NCBI RefSeq assembly: GCF_001514235.1
Contig: NZ_KQ948924.1
Span: 689,832-753,831 of the forward strand
Source of the DNA: Streptomyces caeruleatus
GTDB taxonomy: Bacteria; Actinomycetota; Actinomycetes; Streptomycetales; Streptomycetaceae
Direction of reading: 5' to 3'
DNA length: 64,000 bases
In this document: positions 46,756 to 55,905 of the stretch, one piece after another
How the letters are laid out: every line of letters starts with the position of its first letter
How positions within the stretch are numbered: the stretch's first letter is position 1
Notes under the pieces: generated by a model
Told to the model about the DNA's origin: nothing
The model's database searches: none
What the model saw: the letters and a program-made list of their open reading frames with translations, nothing else
Program-made: the position numbers and the translations under genes

Positions 46756-47662
46756 GACGCGGTTCTACGTCGCCCGGCCCGGCGTCCCGGCGGCCACGCT
46801 CAACCAGGCACTGGCGCAGGGACTGCATCTCCTGCTCACCCCGGGGATCTACCACCTCGACCGGCCGATCCGGATCGAACGCCCGAACACCGTGGTCCTG
46901 GGTCTGGGCTACGCCACCCTGATCCCGGACGGCGGCGCCACGGCCGTCCAGGTCGCCGACGTCGACGGGGTCCGGCTCGCCGGGTTCCTGGTCGACGCCG
47001 GGCCGGTCAACTCCCCGACCCTGCTGGAGATCGGGCCCCGCGGGGCGTCCAGGGACCACTCGGCCAACCCGATCACGGTCCAGGACGTGTTCGTCCGCAT
47101 CGGCGGCGCGGGCGCCGGCAAGGCCACGACCAGCATGGTGATCAACAGCAGACACACCATCGTCGACCACACCTGGGTGTGGCGGGCCGACCACGGCGAG
47201 GGAGTCGGCTGGGAGACCAACCGGGCCGACTACGGCGTGGTCGTCAATGGCGACGACGTGCTGGCGACCGGCCTGTTCGTGGAGCACTTCAACAAGTACG
47301 ACGTCCAGTGGTTCGGCCAGCGCGGCCGCACGATCTTCTTCCAGAACGAAAAAGCGTACGACGCCCCTGACCAGGCCGCCGTCCAGAACGGTTCCGTCAA
47401 GGGCTACGCGGCCTACCGGGTCGGCGACGCGGTGACCTCGCACGAGGGCTGGGGCCTGGGCAGTTACTGCTACTACAACGTCGACCCGTCGATCGTGCAG
47501 CACCACGGCTTCGCCGCCCCAGTGCGGCCCGGGGTGCGCTTCCACAACCTGCTCGTCGTCTCGCTGGGCGGGAACGGGCAGTACGAGTGCGTCATCAACG
47601 ACACCGGGGCGCCGACTTCGGGGACGGCCACGGTGCCGTCGACCGTGGTGGCGTATCCCTGA
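46748..47662 (+). pseudogene. 3' remnant of a secreted beta-helix (F5/8-type-associated) protein
   Basis: About 304 codons matching the C-terminal part of large secreted Streptomyces proteins with parallel beta-helix repeats ('[20 protein letters not shown]', 'LLTPGIYHLDRPIRI', 'VVVNGDDVLATGLFVEHFNK'). There is no signal peptide and the normal N-terminal half is absent. An ATG at 46748 is fortuitously in frame but lacks a ribosome site. It abuts the GH1 remnant head to head, indicating a deletion joined them. Confidence 0.8.
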
Positions 47663-47688
47663 GCGCCGCGGCACGGGCAACACCGCGA

Positions 47689-47722
47689 GGGCGGCCCCAC
47701 CCGCACAGGAGTGGGGCCGCCC
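47689..47722. terminator. Bidirectional terminator hairpin
   Basis: A perfect 12-bp stem, GGGCGGCCCCAC (47689-47700) with GTGGGGCCGCCC (47711-47722), and a 10-nt loop, between the beta-helix remnant and the convergent EF-G-like gene, whose stop is 6 bp away. Confidence 0.85.
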
Positions 47723-47728
47723 AGTCGG

Positions 47729-49777
47729 TCACCGGACCGGCGTCGTGACCGGCGCCGGCGCATAGCCGGTGGGCCGGGCCGTGAACGTGCCGCGTCCCTG
47801 GGTGCGGCTGCGCAACCGCGTCGCGTAGCCGAACAGTTCGGCCAGCGGCACGGTCGCCGTCACGACCGCCGAGCCCGCCCGCGCGACCGAGCCGGAGACC
47901 CGACCGCGCCGGGCGGCGAGGTCGCCGAGCACTCCGCCCACGGCTTCCTCGGGCACGGTGACCGTGACCTCGACGACCGGCTCCAGCAGGAGCATCGCGC
48001 AGCCGCGCAGGGCGTCGCGCAGGCCGAGCCGGCCGGCGGTGCGGAACGCCGTGTCGGACGAGTCCTTCACATGGGTGGCCCCGTCGGTGAGCGTGACGCG
48101 CAGCCCGGTCACCGGGTGGCCGCCGAGCGGGCCCTCGGCGAGGGCGTCACGGCAACCGGTCTCCACGGCACGGACGTACTCCTGCGGCACGCTGCCGCCG
48201 ACGACGGCCGAGCGGAACTCGAAGCCGGACTCCGTGTCCAGAGGCTCGACATCGAGGACGACATGCGCGAACTGCCCTGCCCCGCCGTCCTGTTTGACGT
48301 GCCGGAACACGAAACCGGACACGCCTCGGCCGACCGTCTCGCGGTACGCCACCCGGGGGCGCCCCACGTTGACCTCCAGCCCGGCGTCGCGCCGGATCTT
48401 CTCCACCGCGACCTCCAGATGCAGTTCACCCATGCCGGACAGCACGGTCTGCCCGGTCTCGGCGTCGGTCCGTACCACGAGGGAGGGGTCCTCCTCCGCC
48501 AGCCTCGCCAGCGCCGAGGCCAGCCGGTCCGTCCCGGTGGACGTGCGCGCCTCCACGGCCACGGACACCACCGGGTCGGCGACACCGGGCGGTTCGAGAA
48601 CGAGCGGCGCGGCCGGTGCGCACAGGGTGGACCCCGCGCGGGCCGACTTCAGGCCGACGACGGCCACGATGTCCCCGGCGACGGCCCGGTCCACCTGGGC
48701 GTGCCGGTCCGCCTGGACCCGCAGGATGCGCCCGATCCGCTCGGTGCGCCCGGCGACCGCGTCCCACACGGTGTCTCCCTTCTCGATCGTTCCCGAGTAC
48801 ACGCGCAGATAGGTGAACCGGCCCGTCGGCGTGGCGCTCACCTTGAACGCCAGCGCCGCGAACGGCGCCTGCGGGTCGACGGGCCGCTCCTCGTCGGCGC
48901 CGTCGCGCAGGCCGCGTACGGCCGGCACGTCCAGCGGCGACGGCAGATACGCCACCACCGCGTCCAGCAGCGGCTCGATCCCCCGGTTGCGGTAGGCCGA
49001 GCCGCACAGCACGACCACGCCGTCGCCGCTGCGGGTCAGCTCGCGCAGGGCGAGCCGAAGGGTCTCCGGCGAGAGGGCCGACCGCGCGCAGAACTCCTCC
49101 AGCGCACCGGCGTGCAGCTCGGCCACGGCCTCCTCCAGCAGCCGCCGACGCCGGGTGACCTCCTCCCGCAGCTCCTCGGGCACGGCCTGCTCCACAGCCG
49201 TGTCGGCGCCGTCGGCCCACAGCAACGCCCGCATCCGTACGAGGTCGACGACACCGCGGAACCCGTCCTCCGCGCCGATGGGCAACTGCACGACGAGCGG
49301 AGCCGGATGCAGCCGTTCCCGGATCGACTCGACGGCCGTGTCGAGGTCGGCCCCGGCGCGGTCCAGCTTGTTGACGAAGGCGATCCTCGGCACCCCGTGC
49401 CGGTCGGCCTGCCGCCACACCGACTCGCTCTGCGGTTCTACGCCCGCGACGGCGTCGAACACGGCGACCGCCCCGTCGAGGACGCGCAGCGCACGCTCCA
49501 CCTCGTCGGCGAAGTCGACGTGGCCGGGGGTGTCGATGAGGTTGATCCGGTGACCGTCCCAGGCACAGCTCACCGCCGCCGCGAAGATGGTGATCCCACG
49601 GTCGCGTTCCTGCGGGTCGAAGTCCGTGACGGTGGTGCCGTCGTGGACCTCGCCGCGCTTGTGCGTGGTGCCGGTGGTGTAGAGGATCCGCTCGGTGACG
49701 GTGGTCTTGCCGGCGTCGACATGGGCGAGGATGCCGAGATTGCGGACGACGGCGAGGGTGTCGGGGTTGGTGCGCAC
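47729..49777 (-). CDS. Elongation factor G-like GTPase (second EF-G)
   Basis: 682 residues, complete EF-G architecture: G1 '[15 protein letters not shown]', switch 'ERDRGITI', '[14 protein letters not shown]', 'FVNKLDRAG' (NKxD), then domains II-V with '[13 protein letters not shown]' and 'GLRDAL'. The P-loop AHVDAGKTT and overall divergence mark an EF-G2/TetM-like paralogue rather than the housekeeping fusA in the str operon. GTG is chosen at the domain start; the open frame upstream only reads through the tandem repeats. Could act in translocation under stress, ribosome recycling or protection; not decidable here. Confidence 0.88.
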   Translation of the reverse strand: MRTNPDTLAVVRNLGILAHVDAGKTTVTERILYTTGTTHKRGEVHDGTTVTDFDPQERDRGITIFAAAVSCAWDGHRINLIDTPGHVDFADEVERALRVLDGAVAVFDAVAGVEPQSESVWRQADRHGVPRIAFVNKLDRAGADLDTAVESIRERLHPAPLVVQLPIGAEDGFRGVVDLVRMRALLWADGADTAVEQAVPEELREEVTRRRRLLEEAVAELHAGALEEFCARSALSPETLRLALRELTRSGDGVVVLCGSAYRNRGIEPLLDAVVAYLPSPLDVPAVRGLRDGADEERPVDPQAPFAALAFKVSATPTGRFTYLRVYSGTIEKGDTVWDAVAGRTERIGRILRVQADRHAQVDRAVAGDIVAVVGLKSARAGSTLCAPAAPLVLEPPGVADPVVSVAVEARTSTGTDRLASALARLAEEDPSLVVRTDAETGQTVLSGMGELHLEVAVEKIRRDAGLEVNVGRPRVAYRETVGRGVSGFVFRHVKQDGGAGQFAHVVLDVEPLDTESGFEFRSAVVGGSVPQEYVRAVETGCRDALAEGPLGGHPVTGLRVTLTDGATHVKDSSDTAFRTAGRLGLRDALRGCAMLLLEPVVEVTVTVPEEAVGGVLGDLAARRGRVSGSVARAGSAVVTATVPLAELFGYATRLRSRTQGRGTFTARPTGYAPAPVTTPVR

Positions 49778-50274
49778 GGCCCGTGGCCTTTCGGATGTTC
49801 CGGGTGGTCCGGAAGCGAAAAAGGGGTCAGCGCGATTCCCGGGACGGTACGTACGCGGGACGGTACGTACGCGGGACGGTACGTACGCGGGACGGTACGT
49901 ACGCGGGACGGTACGTACGCGGGACGGTACGTACGCGGGACGGTACGTACGCGGGACGGTACGTACGCGCACACGAGCGTGACCTGCCGCCCGGCCGGAA
50001 CCGGGTCAGGGCAGGGGGTGTTGACGTACTCGGGCGCTCTCAGGCGTTCGTCACGGGCATCCGGTGCCGGCCGCGCAGCGGGCACCGGGCGGACGAGGAC
50101 ACGAGGATCACGTCGTACCGGCCGTACCGGGACGGGGAGACGACGACAGCGGTGCGGTCACGCACGGCCCGGCTCCCCTCGACTCGTCACGACGACGCGC
50201 CGCCGGGTGGTGGGCGGCGCGTGCTGGTGTGATGAGTCTAGGGAGCCGGGCGGTGGTGAAGCAGCTGATTTTTT
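49778..50274. other. 497-bp gene-free region upstream of the EF-G-like gene
   Basis: Between the EF-G-like start and the ferredoxin stop no credible gene is seen. It contains the eight-copy 16-bp repeat at 49841-49968. The rest (49969-50274) has no recognisable feature beyond short CCGGCC palindromes, but must include the EF-G-like promoter. Confidence 0.7.
49841..49968. repeat. Eight perfect tandem copies of a 16-bp unit
   Basis: The unit GGGACGGTACGTACGC occurs exactly eight times without interruption or mismatch (128 bp). Each copy holds the 8-bp palindrome GTACGTAC. It begins 64 bp upstream of the EF-G-like start codon. It is open in several frames on both strands, which creates spurious Arg/Tyr/Val-rich reading frames. 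Confidence 0.98.
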
Positions 50275-50475
50275 TCAGTGGCTGTCGTCGATCGTGATGG
50301 CCGAGGCGGGGCAGACCGCGGCCGCCTCGTGTACCACTGGGTGCAGATCCACTGCCGGGCTCGGTTCGAGGAGGACGACGATTCCGTCCTCGTCGCCCTG
50401 GTCGAACACCTCAGGTGCGATCAGCACGCACTGACCGGCGCCGCAACAACGGTCCAGGTCCACACTGACTTTCAC
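50275..50475 (-). CDS. Small ferredoxin (3Fe-4S type)
   Basis: 66 residues. Cysteines in 'DRCCGAGQCV' and 'AAAVCPASAI' fit the three-cysteine ligation of 3Fe-4S ferredoxins that feed bacterial P450s; one additional adjacent Cys is present. Starts at GTG with AGGAAGG about 12 nt upstream. It lies 45 bp after the P450 gene on the same strand, so it is its likely electron donor. Confidence 0.92.
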   Translation of the reverse strand: MKVSVDLDRCCGAGQCVLIAPEVFDQGDEDGIVVLLEPSPAVDLHPVVHEAAAVCPASAITIDDSH

Positions 50476-50520
50476 GATGCTCGTCCGCCTTCCTGCCTGT
50501 CCTCTGCCTTCCTGGAACCG

Positions 50521-51744
50521 TCACCACCGCACGGGCACGGTGCTCAACCCGCCGACCAGGAGCCCCTCCACGCGCTGCAACTCGTCGATGGACACGGCGA
50601 GCCGGAGGGTGGGCAGCTTGCGCAGCAGGACGTCGAGGGTGACCTGGAGTTCGGTGCGGGCGAGGCTCTGCCCGAGGCACGAGTGCGGTCCGGCGCCGAA
50701 CGTCAGATGGGGGTTCGGGGACCGGGACAGCACCATGTCGTCCGCGTCGGTGAAGACCCGCTCGTCCCGGTTGGCGGCGGGCATACTGCACACGACGGTC
50801 GTGCCGCGCGGCAGCACCTCGCCGTCGACCTCCACGTCCTCGGTGAGATAGCGCCGGATGCCGAAGCCCAGGTTGGCGTCGAATCGCAGGGCCTCGTCCA
50901 CCGCGGTGCGCACGAGGCCCTGGTCGGCGAGCAGCCGCTCCCAGCGGGTGCGGTCGGCGAGCAGCATGGCGACCATCTTGCCGATCATGTTGGCGGTGGT
51001 CTCGTGCCCGGCGACCAGGAGACCCATGGCGGTGCCGAGCAGTTCGTCGTCGGTCAGCCCCTGCCCCTCCCCCTCGCTCTCCCCGATCACCATGCTGATC
51101 AGGTCCTCGCCGGGTTCGGCACGCGTCGCGGCGATGTGCGCCGACATGTACTCGGCGAACTCCTCATAGGCGGCCCGGGTCTGCTCTCCGGTGTAGCGGC
51201 TGACGTTGAGGAAGGCGTCGGACCAGTGCGAGAAGCGGTCCCGGTCGGCGGCGGGGACGCCGAGGATGTCGCAGATGACGTAGACGGGCAGCGGGAAGCC
51301 GAGGCAGGCCTTGAGGTCGGCGGGCTGACCTTGGCGGACCATGTCGTAGACGAGGCCCTCGGCGGTGCGCACCATGCCGGGGCGCAGCGCGGTCATGCGT
51401 TTCGCGGTGAAGTACTTGCCCACCTGCCGTCGCCAACGCAGGTGCGGCTCACCGCGGTCGGGCAGCGTCAGCGTCGAACTTCCGTCGGCGGCGGGTCCAC
51501 CGGCCCCCTCCGGAGCGATCCGGGCGGCGCCCTCGTCCTCGGCGGTCGGGCGGGCGAAGCGGGCGTCGGACAGCAGGGCTTTGACGTGGTCGTAGCGAGT
51601 CAGATAGGTCGCCTTGTCGCCGCTGGGCAGTTCGACGGTGCTCACCGGGCACTGGCGGCGCAGTCGCTCCCATTCGGCCGGGGGCTCCAAAGGGTTGTCG
51701 CTGGGCAGCGGCAGCCGAAGGAGGTCGAGGTCGTTCTCGCGCAT
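50521..51744 (-). CDS. Cytochrome P450
   Basis: 407 residues, soluble bacterial class I P450. I-helix 'LLVAGHETTANMIG', K-helix 'DEALRFD', heme loop 'FGAGPHSCLGQSLAR' with the Cys ligand. A loop near the N-terminus (70-90) is Gly/Ala-rich. Operon with the ferredoxin; no reductase nearby. Divergent from a MarR regulator and probably controlled by it. Substrate unknown. Confidence 0.94.
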   Translation of the reverse strand: MRENDLDLLRLPLPSDNPLEPPAEWERLRRQCPVSTVELPSGDKATYLTRYDHVKALLSDARFARPTAEDEGAARIAPEGAGGPAADGSSTLTLPDRGEPHLRWRRQVGKYFTAKRMTALRPGMVRTAEGLVYDMVRQGQPADLKACLGFPLPVYVICDILGVPAADRDRFSHWSDAFLNVSRYTGEQTRAAYEEFAEYMSAHIAATRAEPGEDLISMVIGESEGEGQGLTDDELLGTAMGLLVAGHETTANMIGKMVAMLLADRTRWERLLADQGLVRTAVDEALRFDANLGFGIRRYLTEDVEVDGEVLPRGTTVVCSMPAANRDERVFTDADDMVLSRSPNPHLTFGAGPHSCLGQSLARTELQVTLDVLLRKLPTLRLAVSIDELQRVEGLLVGGLSTVPVRW

Positions 51745-51817
51745 CGGGCATCACCTTGCATGGGGGGAGGTGGGTGAGCGCGCGGAAGCGTTCACGGCAC
51801 GGGACGTTACGCACGTT

Positions 51818-51860
51818 GTGCATCATGCATCAAGAGTGCATGATGCACTTTTCATGCATG
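51818..51860. promoter_or_regulatory. Double palindromic operator between P450 and marR genes
   Basis: A perfect 12-bp inverted repeat, GTGCATCATGCA (51818-51829) and TGCATGATGCAC (51837-51848), with a 7-nt spacer. Each arm contains its own palindrome TGCATNATGCA, centres 18 bp apart, and CATGCATG follows at 51853-51860. Typical of a MarR dimer pair site. Confidence 0.8.
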
Positions 51861-51958
51861 GCGCAATCTCACCGTAGGGTGGGCTATCTGATCCCAGGGA
51901 CTCGGCATCCGGAGCCTGGAATCCGGGACGTGGCCGTACGGCCGGGAAGGAGATCGGC

Positions 51959-52489
51959 GTGGGCGCCCGAGAGGCCGCGGAACGCATCGAGCGAGAGCTG
52001 CTGATCCTCACCCGTCACAAGGAGATGAGGGCACCCAGGGGCCCGCGCGGCGGGGACCCGCTGGACCAGAGCGCCTACGTCCTGCTCACCAGGCTCGAGA
52101 ACCAGGGCCCCATGTCCATCCCGGACTTCGTCGAGGCCTTCGGACTCGCGGCGTCGACCTTCACCCGCCAGACCTCGGCCCTCCTGCGCAACGGCCTGGT
52201 GGAGCGGACCCTGGACCCGTCCGGCGGGGTCGCCCGCAAGTTCCGCATCACCGAGGAGGGCCTGCGTCTCCTCACCGAGCAACGCGAGGGAATCGTCACC
52301 GGCCTGTCCACGGTCGTGGCCGACTGGACGCCCGAGCGGCTGGAACGGTTCATCGACGATCTACGGCAGTTCAACACGGACATCGAACGCATCACGGGCC
52401 GCCCCTGGCCGAGGATCCCGGACGACGCCGACACAGCCGGCCAGGGATCCCCCGCCGCGCTCAGCCCGGTCCCGAGCGACCACGACTGA
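51959..52489 (+). CDS. MarR-family transcriptional regulator
   Basis: 176 residues with a winged helix: 'SAYVLLTRLENQGPMSIPDF', recognition helix 'LAASTFTRQTSALLRNGLVER' in parts, and wing 'GGVARKFRITEEG'. GTG has GGAAGGAG 7 nt upstream. The C-terminal tail (150-176) is Pro/Asp-rich. Divergent from the P450 operon with the double palindrome between. Confidence 0.9.
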   Translation: MGAREAAERIERELLILTRHKEMRAPRGPRGGDPLDQSAYVLLTRLENQGPMSIPDFVEAFGLAASTFTRQTSALLRNGLVERTLDPSGGVARKFRITEEGLRLLTEQREGIVTGLSTVVADWTPERLERFIDDLRQFNTDIERITGRPWPRIPDDADTAGQGSPAALSPVPSDHD

Positions 52490-52660
52490 CCGCGACCGCC
52501 CGCCGCTCCGCCGCCGCCGGGTCAGGGTGTCAGCAGACCGGACCGAGGCCGGCCGCGGTGGCCTGGGGCGGCACCTCAATCGGCCTACGAACGGTTTACG
52601 AACGGCTGATGCGGGCCGAGGAAACCTCGACCCGCATCAGTTGGAATCAATCTGAATCTG

Positions 52661-52745
52661 TGTCCGAGGGGGGACTTGAACCCCCACGCCCGATAAAGGG
52701 CACTAGCACCTCAAGCTAGCGCGTCTGCCATTCCGCCACCCGGAC
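52661..52745 (-). tRNA. tRNA-Leu (anticodon GAG)
   Basis: 85 nt without encoded CCA. The 7-bp acceptor GTCCGGG pairs with CTCGGAC (one G-U), the anticodon stem CTAGC/GCTAG encloses TTGAGGT with anticodon GAG, a long variable arm (TGCCC...GGGCG) marks a class II tRNA, and the T-loop is TTCAAGT. It reads CUC/CUU codons. Confidence 0.96.
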
Positions 52746-52887
52746 CAGGTGTCTGCCGCCTTGCCAGGGGTGTTCCCCTCGGCGACGTGGACAACAATAC
52801 CAAGCTTTCGGAGTGCCTTTCACCTGCGTTTCCTTCCACCGGGCGGGGGTCCGGGACCTCGCCCTCCGATGCACCTAGGGTCACACC

Positions 52888-54219
52888 ATGAGTGACTGGC
52901 TGGTTACGCAGCGCCCGCACGCGCGTCGGGGCCCGCGGGCGCTGTCGCCCCTGAGGGAGCATCTGCGGGACACGTTCTGGTTCGCGCCGACCGCGGCGAT
53001 GGTGGGTGTCTTCGTGGTCTGGCTCGGGGCGCAGGCGCTCGACACGGCCATCGTGGACGCACTGCGGGAGGACGGCGACTACGAGACGCTCGACGAGCTG
53101 CTGCGGTTCGCGGAGGACGCGAAGGCTGTGGTGAGCGCCGTCGGGTCGGCGATGATGACCTTCATCGGCGTGGTCTTCAGCATCTCGCTGGTGGCCGTGC
53201 AGATGGCGAGCGGACAGTTCACCCCGCGTGTGGTGCGGCTCTTCGTGCGCAGCCGGATCACCAAGGCGACCTTCGCGGTCTTCCTGGCCACCTTCGTGCT
53301 GGCCCTGCTGGTGCTGACCGCCTTCGACAGCGCCGACGACCCCCGGGACGTGACGACGCTGCCCCTGGTGCAGTCGATCCTGACGCTCTGCATGGTCGCG
53401 CTGAGCCTGCTGCTCTTCGTCCTGTATGTGAACACCACGCTGCGGCTGATGCGGATCAGCCATGTGATCGCGCGGATCGCCACGGAGTCCTTCCGGGCTG
53501 TCGCTTCGATGCCCCCGCACACGGGCGGACCGGACTCGCCCGACCTCGGCTCCGCGACGGCCTGGGTGCCGCACGAGGGACGGGCTGGGGTGTTGCGGGA
53601 CGTGCACATCGCGCGGCTGGTGCGGGTGGCCCGCAGACACGGCGTCGTGCTGCGGCTCATCCCGCGGATCGGGGACTTCGTGGTGCCCGGCACGCCCCTG
53701 CTGGCGGTCCACGGCGGGGCGGTTCCCCCGCTCGGCGCACTGCGCTACACCACTTCCGTCGCGGTGGAGCGGACCTACCACCAGGATCTCGGTTTCGGGC
53801 TGCGCCAGTTGTCCGACATCGCGCTGCGAGCCCTGTCGCCCGCGATCAACGATCCGACGACGGCCGTGCAGGCCCTGGACCGCATCGTGCAGTTCCTGGC
53901 GGCGCTGACCCGGCAACCACTGGACGTGGCGCTGCACCGTGACCGGGAGGGGACCGTGAGGCTGGTACAGCCCGTGCCGGGGTGGACCGAGCTGGTGGAT
54001 CTCGGGTTCACCGAAGTGCGCGGATGTGCGCTCGCGAGCCCGCAGGTGTCACGCCGCATGCTGGCCGGCCTCGACGACCTGCTGCTGCTCGCACATCCGG
54101 ATCGGCGGGAGCCGTTGCTGCGGCACCGCGCACTGCTCCGCCAAGCGGTCGACGAGAGCGCCTCGAACGCGACGGACCGCGCGTTCGCGTTGCGCCCCGA
54201 CCGGCAGGGCATCGGCTGA
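52888..54219 (+). CDS. DUF2254 membrane protein
   Basis: 443 residues. Four hydrophobic segments occupy the N-terminal half (about 30-190), including the conserved 'FIGVVFSISLVAVQMASGQF' and 'SPRVVR'-like 'TPRVVRLFVRS'. A soluble C-terminal half carries 'DLGFGLRQLSDIALRALSPA' and 'NDPTTAVQALDRI', the DUF2254 signature. Function unknown. An AGGG about 7 nt before the ATG is the only Shine-Dalgarno candidate. Confidence 0.9.
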   Translation: MSDWLVTQRPHARRGPRALSPLREHLRDTFWFAPTAAMVGVFVVWLGAQALDTAIVDALREDGDYETLDELLRFAEDAKAVVSAVGSAMMTFIGVVFSISLVAVQMASGQFTPRVVRLFVRSRITKATFAVFLATFVLALLVLTAFDSADDPRDVTTLPLVQSILTLCMVALSLLLFVLYVNTTLRLMRISHVIARIATESFRAVASMPPHTGGPDSPDLGSATAWVPHEGRAGVLRDVHIARLVRVARRHGVVLRLIPRIGDFVVPGTPLLAVHGGAVPPLGALRYTTSVAVERTYHQDLGFGLRQLSDIALRALSPAINDPTTAVQALDRIVQFLAALTRQPLDVALHRDREGTVRLVQPVPGWTELVDLGFTEVRGCALASPQVSRRMLAGLDDLLLLAHPDRREPLLRHRALLRQAVDESASNATDRAFALRPDRQGIG

Positions 54220-54258
54220 CCGGTTCGCCGGCCGGCCGATGCCCCGGCGCCTCTCCGC

Positions 54259-55800
54259 TCACGGAAGAAGCTGGTACTCCGGGAAGTTCCCGGGCAGCCG
54301 CTCGCCCGCCGGCCCCTGCGTCACCGCACGCACCAGCAGTTCGCCGCCGACGAACGCCCCGCGCCAGGACGCGCCGAAGCCGCCGAACAACTCGTCCCGG
54401 TCCCCACGGGAGCGCGGCTTGCCGTGCCCCACCTTGAACGCGCGGATCTGCGGGGCCAGGCGCTCGTACGTCGCCCGATCATCGGTGGACAGGGTGGCGA
54501 CGAGCGCGCCGTTGGACGCGTTCATCGCGGCCAGCAGTTCCGCCTCCGTGTCGACCAGGACGATCGTGTCGACCGGGCCGAAGGGTTCCGCGTGGTGGAG
54601 CGGAGAAGACGGCGGCGGGTTGAGCAGCGTGACCGGTTGTACGTACGCCGAGGTGTCCTGGCCGGGCAGGAAGCGGGCGTCCGCGAGCCGGCCCCGGTGC
54701 AGCGGGACGGCGCCGCGGTCGATGGCCTCGGCGACCTGGTCCTGGAGTTCCTTCGCCTTGGCCGCGTTGATCACCGGCCCGAAGTCCAGCTGCGGGTAGG
54801 CGTCGTCCCGCTTCTCGACCGCCAGCGGGTGGCCGACTCTCAGCCTGCGTACCGCCGGGAGGTACGCGGCCAGGAACTCGTCGAACAGCTCACGCTGGAC
54901 GACGAAGCGCGGGTACGCCGTGCAGCGCTGTTTGCCGTAGTCGAAGAGCTTGGGCACGACCGCCGTGAGCGCGTCCCAATCCGTGTAGTTCCAGATGCCC
55001 CAGGTGTTGAGTCCCTCCTGTTCGAGTACATGTCGTTTGCCTAGGTCGGCGACGGCCGTGGCCACCGCGGCGCCGGTGTCGCGGCCGCCGACGAAGGAGA
55101 CACAGCCGATCTCGGGCGCCCGCACCAGCGCCTCCGACAGCTCGCCTCCGCTGCCGCTGACGAGGGTGACGGGTATGCCCTCGCGGGCGGCCAGCGCACA
55201 GGCCAGGGTCAGACAGGCGACACCGCCGTCGGTCGGGGTCTTGGCGATGACCGCGTTGCCTGCCAGTGCTTGTACCAACACTGCGTGAACGAGCACGCTC
55301 ATCGGGTAGTTCCAGCTCGCGACGTTGGAAACCGGGCCGTCCAGCGGAGCCCGGTCCGCGACCATCGTTTCGATCCCGTCGACGTACCAGCGCACGCCGT
55401 CGATGGCCCGGTCGACGTCCGCCTGGGCGAGCCGCCAGGGCTTGCCGATCTCCCAGACGAGGAGCAGAGCGAGCAGGTCGCGGTGCTGGGTCAGGGCGTC
55501 GAGGGTGGCGGCGACCCGGGCGCGGCGCTCGTCCAGGGGGATGTGCCGCCAGGCGCGGTGCTGGTCGAGCGATGCGCGGACGGCCTGGTGGGCGGTGGCC
55601 CGGTCAAGGCGCGGCGGGCCGGCGATCGGGCTGCCGTCGACGGGGCTGGTGGCGGGAAGGGCACGGCCGTCGGCCTGCCAGGTGGAGTTCCAGAGGTTGA
55701 GGACACGGTCGTCCCGGAATGCCTCCGGTGCGACGGTCAGGCAGCGCTGCCAGGCATCGGCCCAGGAGGTGCCGGATTTGAGGGTGAGCGTGGTTGCCAT
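54259..55800 (-). CDS. Aldehyde dehydrogenase family protein
   Basis: 513 residues, ALDH fold: 'SNVASWNYPMSVLVHAVLV', 'NAVIAKTPTDGG', 'FVGGRDTGAAVA', catalytic Cys in 'YGKQRCTAYPRF' and a Glu in 'HVLEQEGLN' where most ALDHs have LELGG. The variation and length suggest a specialised subgroup. ATG has GGAG 7 nt upstream. It follows sucD-like by 105 bp on the same strand, so it may belong to the oxalate/C2 module, perhaps on a C1 or C2 aldehyde; this link is inference. Confidence 0.85.
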   Translation of the reverse strand: MATTLTLKSGTSWADAWQRCLTVAPEAFRDDRVLNLWNSTWQADGRALPATSPVDGSPIAGPPRLDRATAHQAVRASLDQHRAWRHIPLDERRARVAATLDALTQHRDLLALLLVWEIGKPWRLAQADVDRAIDGVRWYVDGIETMVADRAPLDGPVSNVASWNYPMSVLVHAVLVQALAGNAVIAKTPTDGGVACLTLACALAAREGIPVTLVSGSGGELSEALVRAPEIGCVSFVGGRDTGAAVATAVADLGKRHVLEQEGLNTWGIWNYTDWDALTAVVPKLFDYGKQRCTAYPRFVVQRELFDEFLAAYLPAVRRLRVGHPLAVEKRDDAYPQLDFGPVINAAKAKELQDQVAEAIDRGAVPLHRGRLADARFLPGQDTSAYVQPVTLLNPPPSSPLHHAEPFGPVDTIVLVDTEAELLAAMNASNGALVATLSTDDRATYERLAPQIRAFKVGHGKPRSRGDRDELFGGFGASWRGAFVGGELLVRAVTQGPAGERLPGNFPEYQLLP

Positions 55801-55905
55801 GAGGGTCTCCGCTCTCGGTGCACAGTCGGGGCGGTGATGGCTGTGTCGGAAGCCGGCCAGGCGCGGCGCCACCTGAAGGTGCCTCCGGGTGGGCCGTGAG
55901 TGGCG

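Noticed and set aside
46748-47662. Intact secreted protein gene
   Set aside because: It lacks a signal peptide, ribosome site and the N-terminal half; better explained as a remnant.
47729-49777. TetM-type ribosome protection resistance gene
   Set aside because: The domain motifs fit EF-G paralogues equally and nothing in the context indicates resistance; left as EF-G-like.
49841-49968. CRISPR array
   Set aside because: The units are contiguous 16-mers without spacers and no cas genes are present.
47711-50434. A 907-codon plus-strand frame
   Set aside because: Antisense of the EF-G-like gene plus read-through of the tandem repeats.
52661-52745. tRNA-Leu as an integration site
   Set aside because: No integrase, no repeated tRNA 3' end found by eye, and flanking genes look like core Streptomyces genes.
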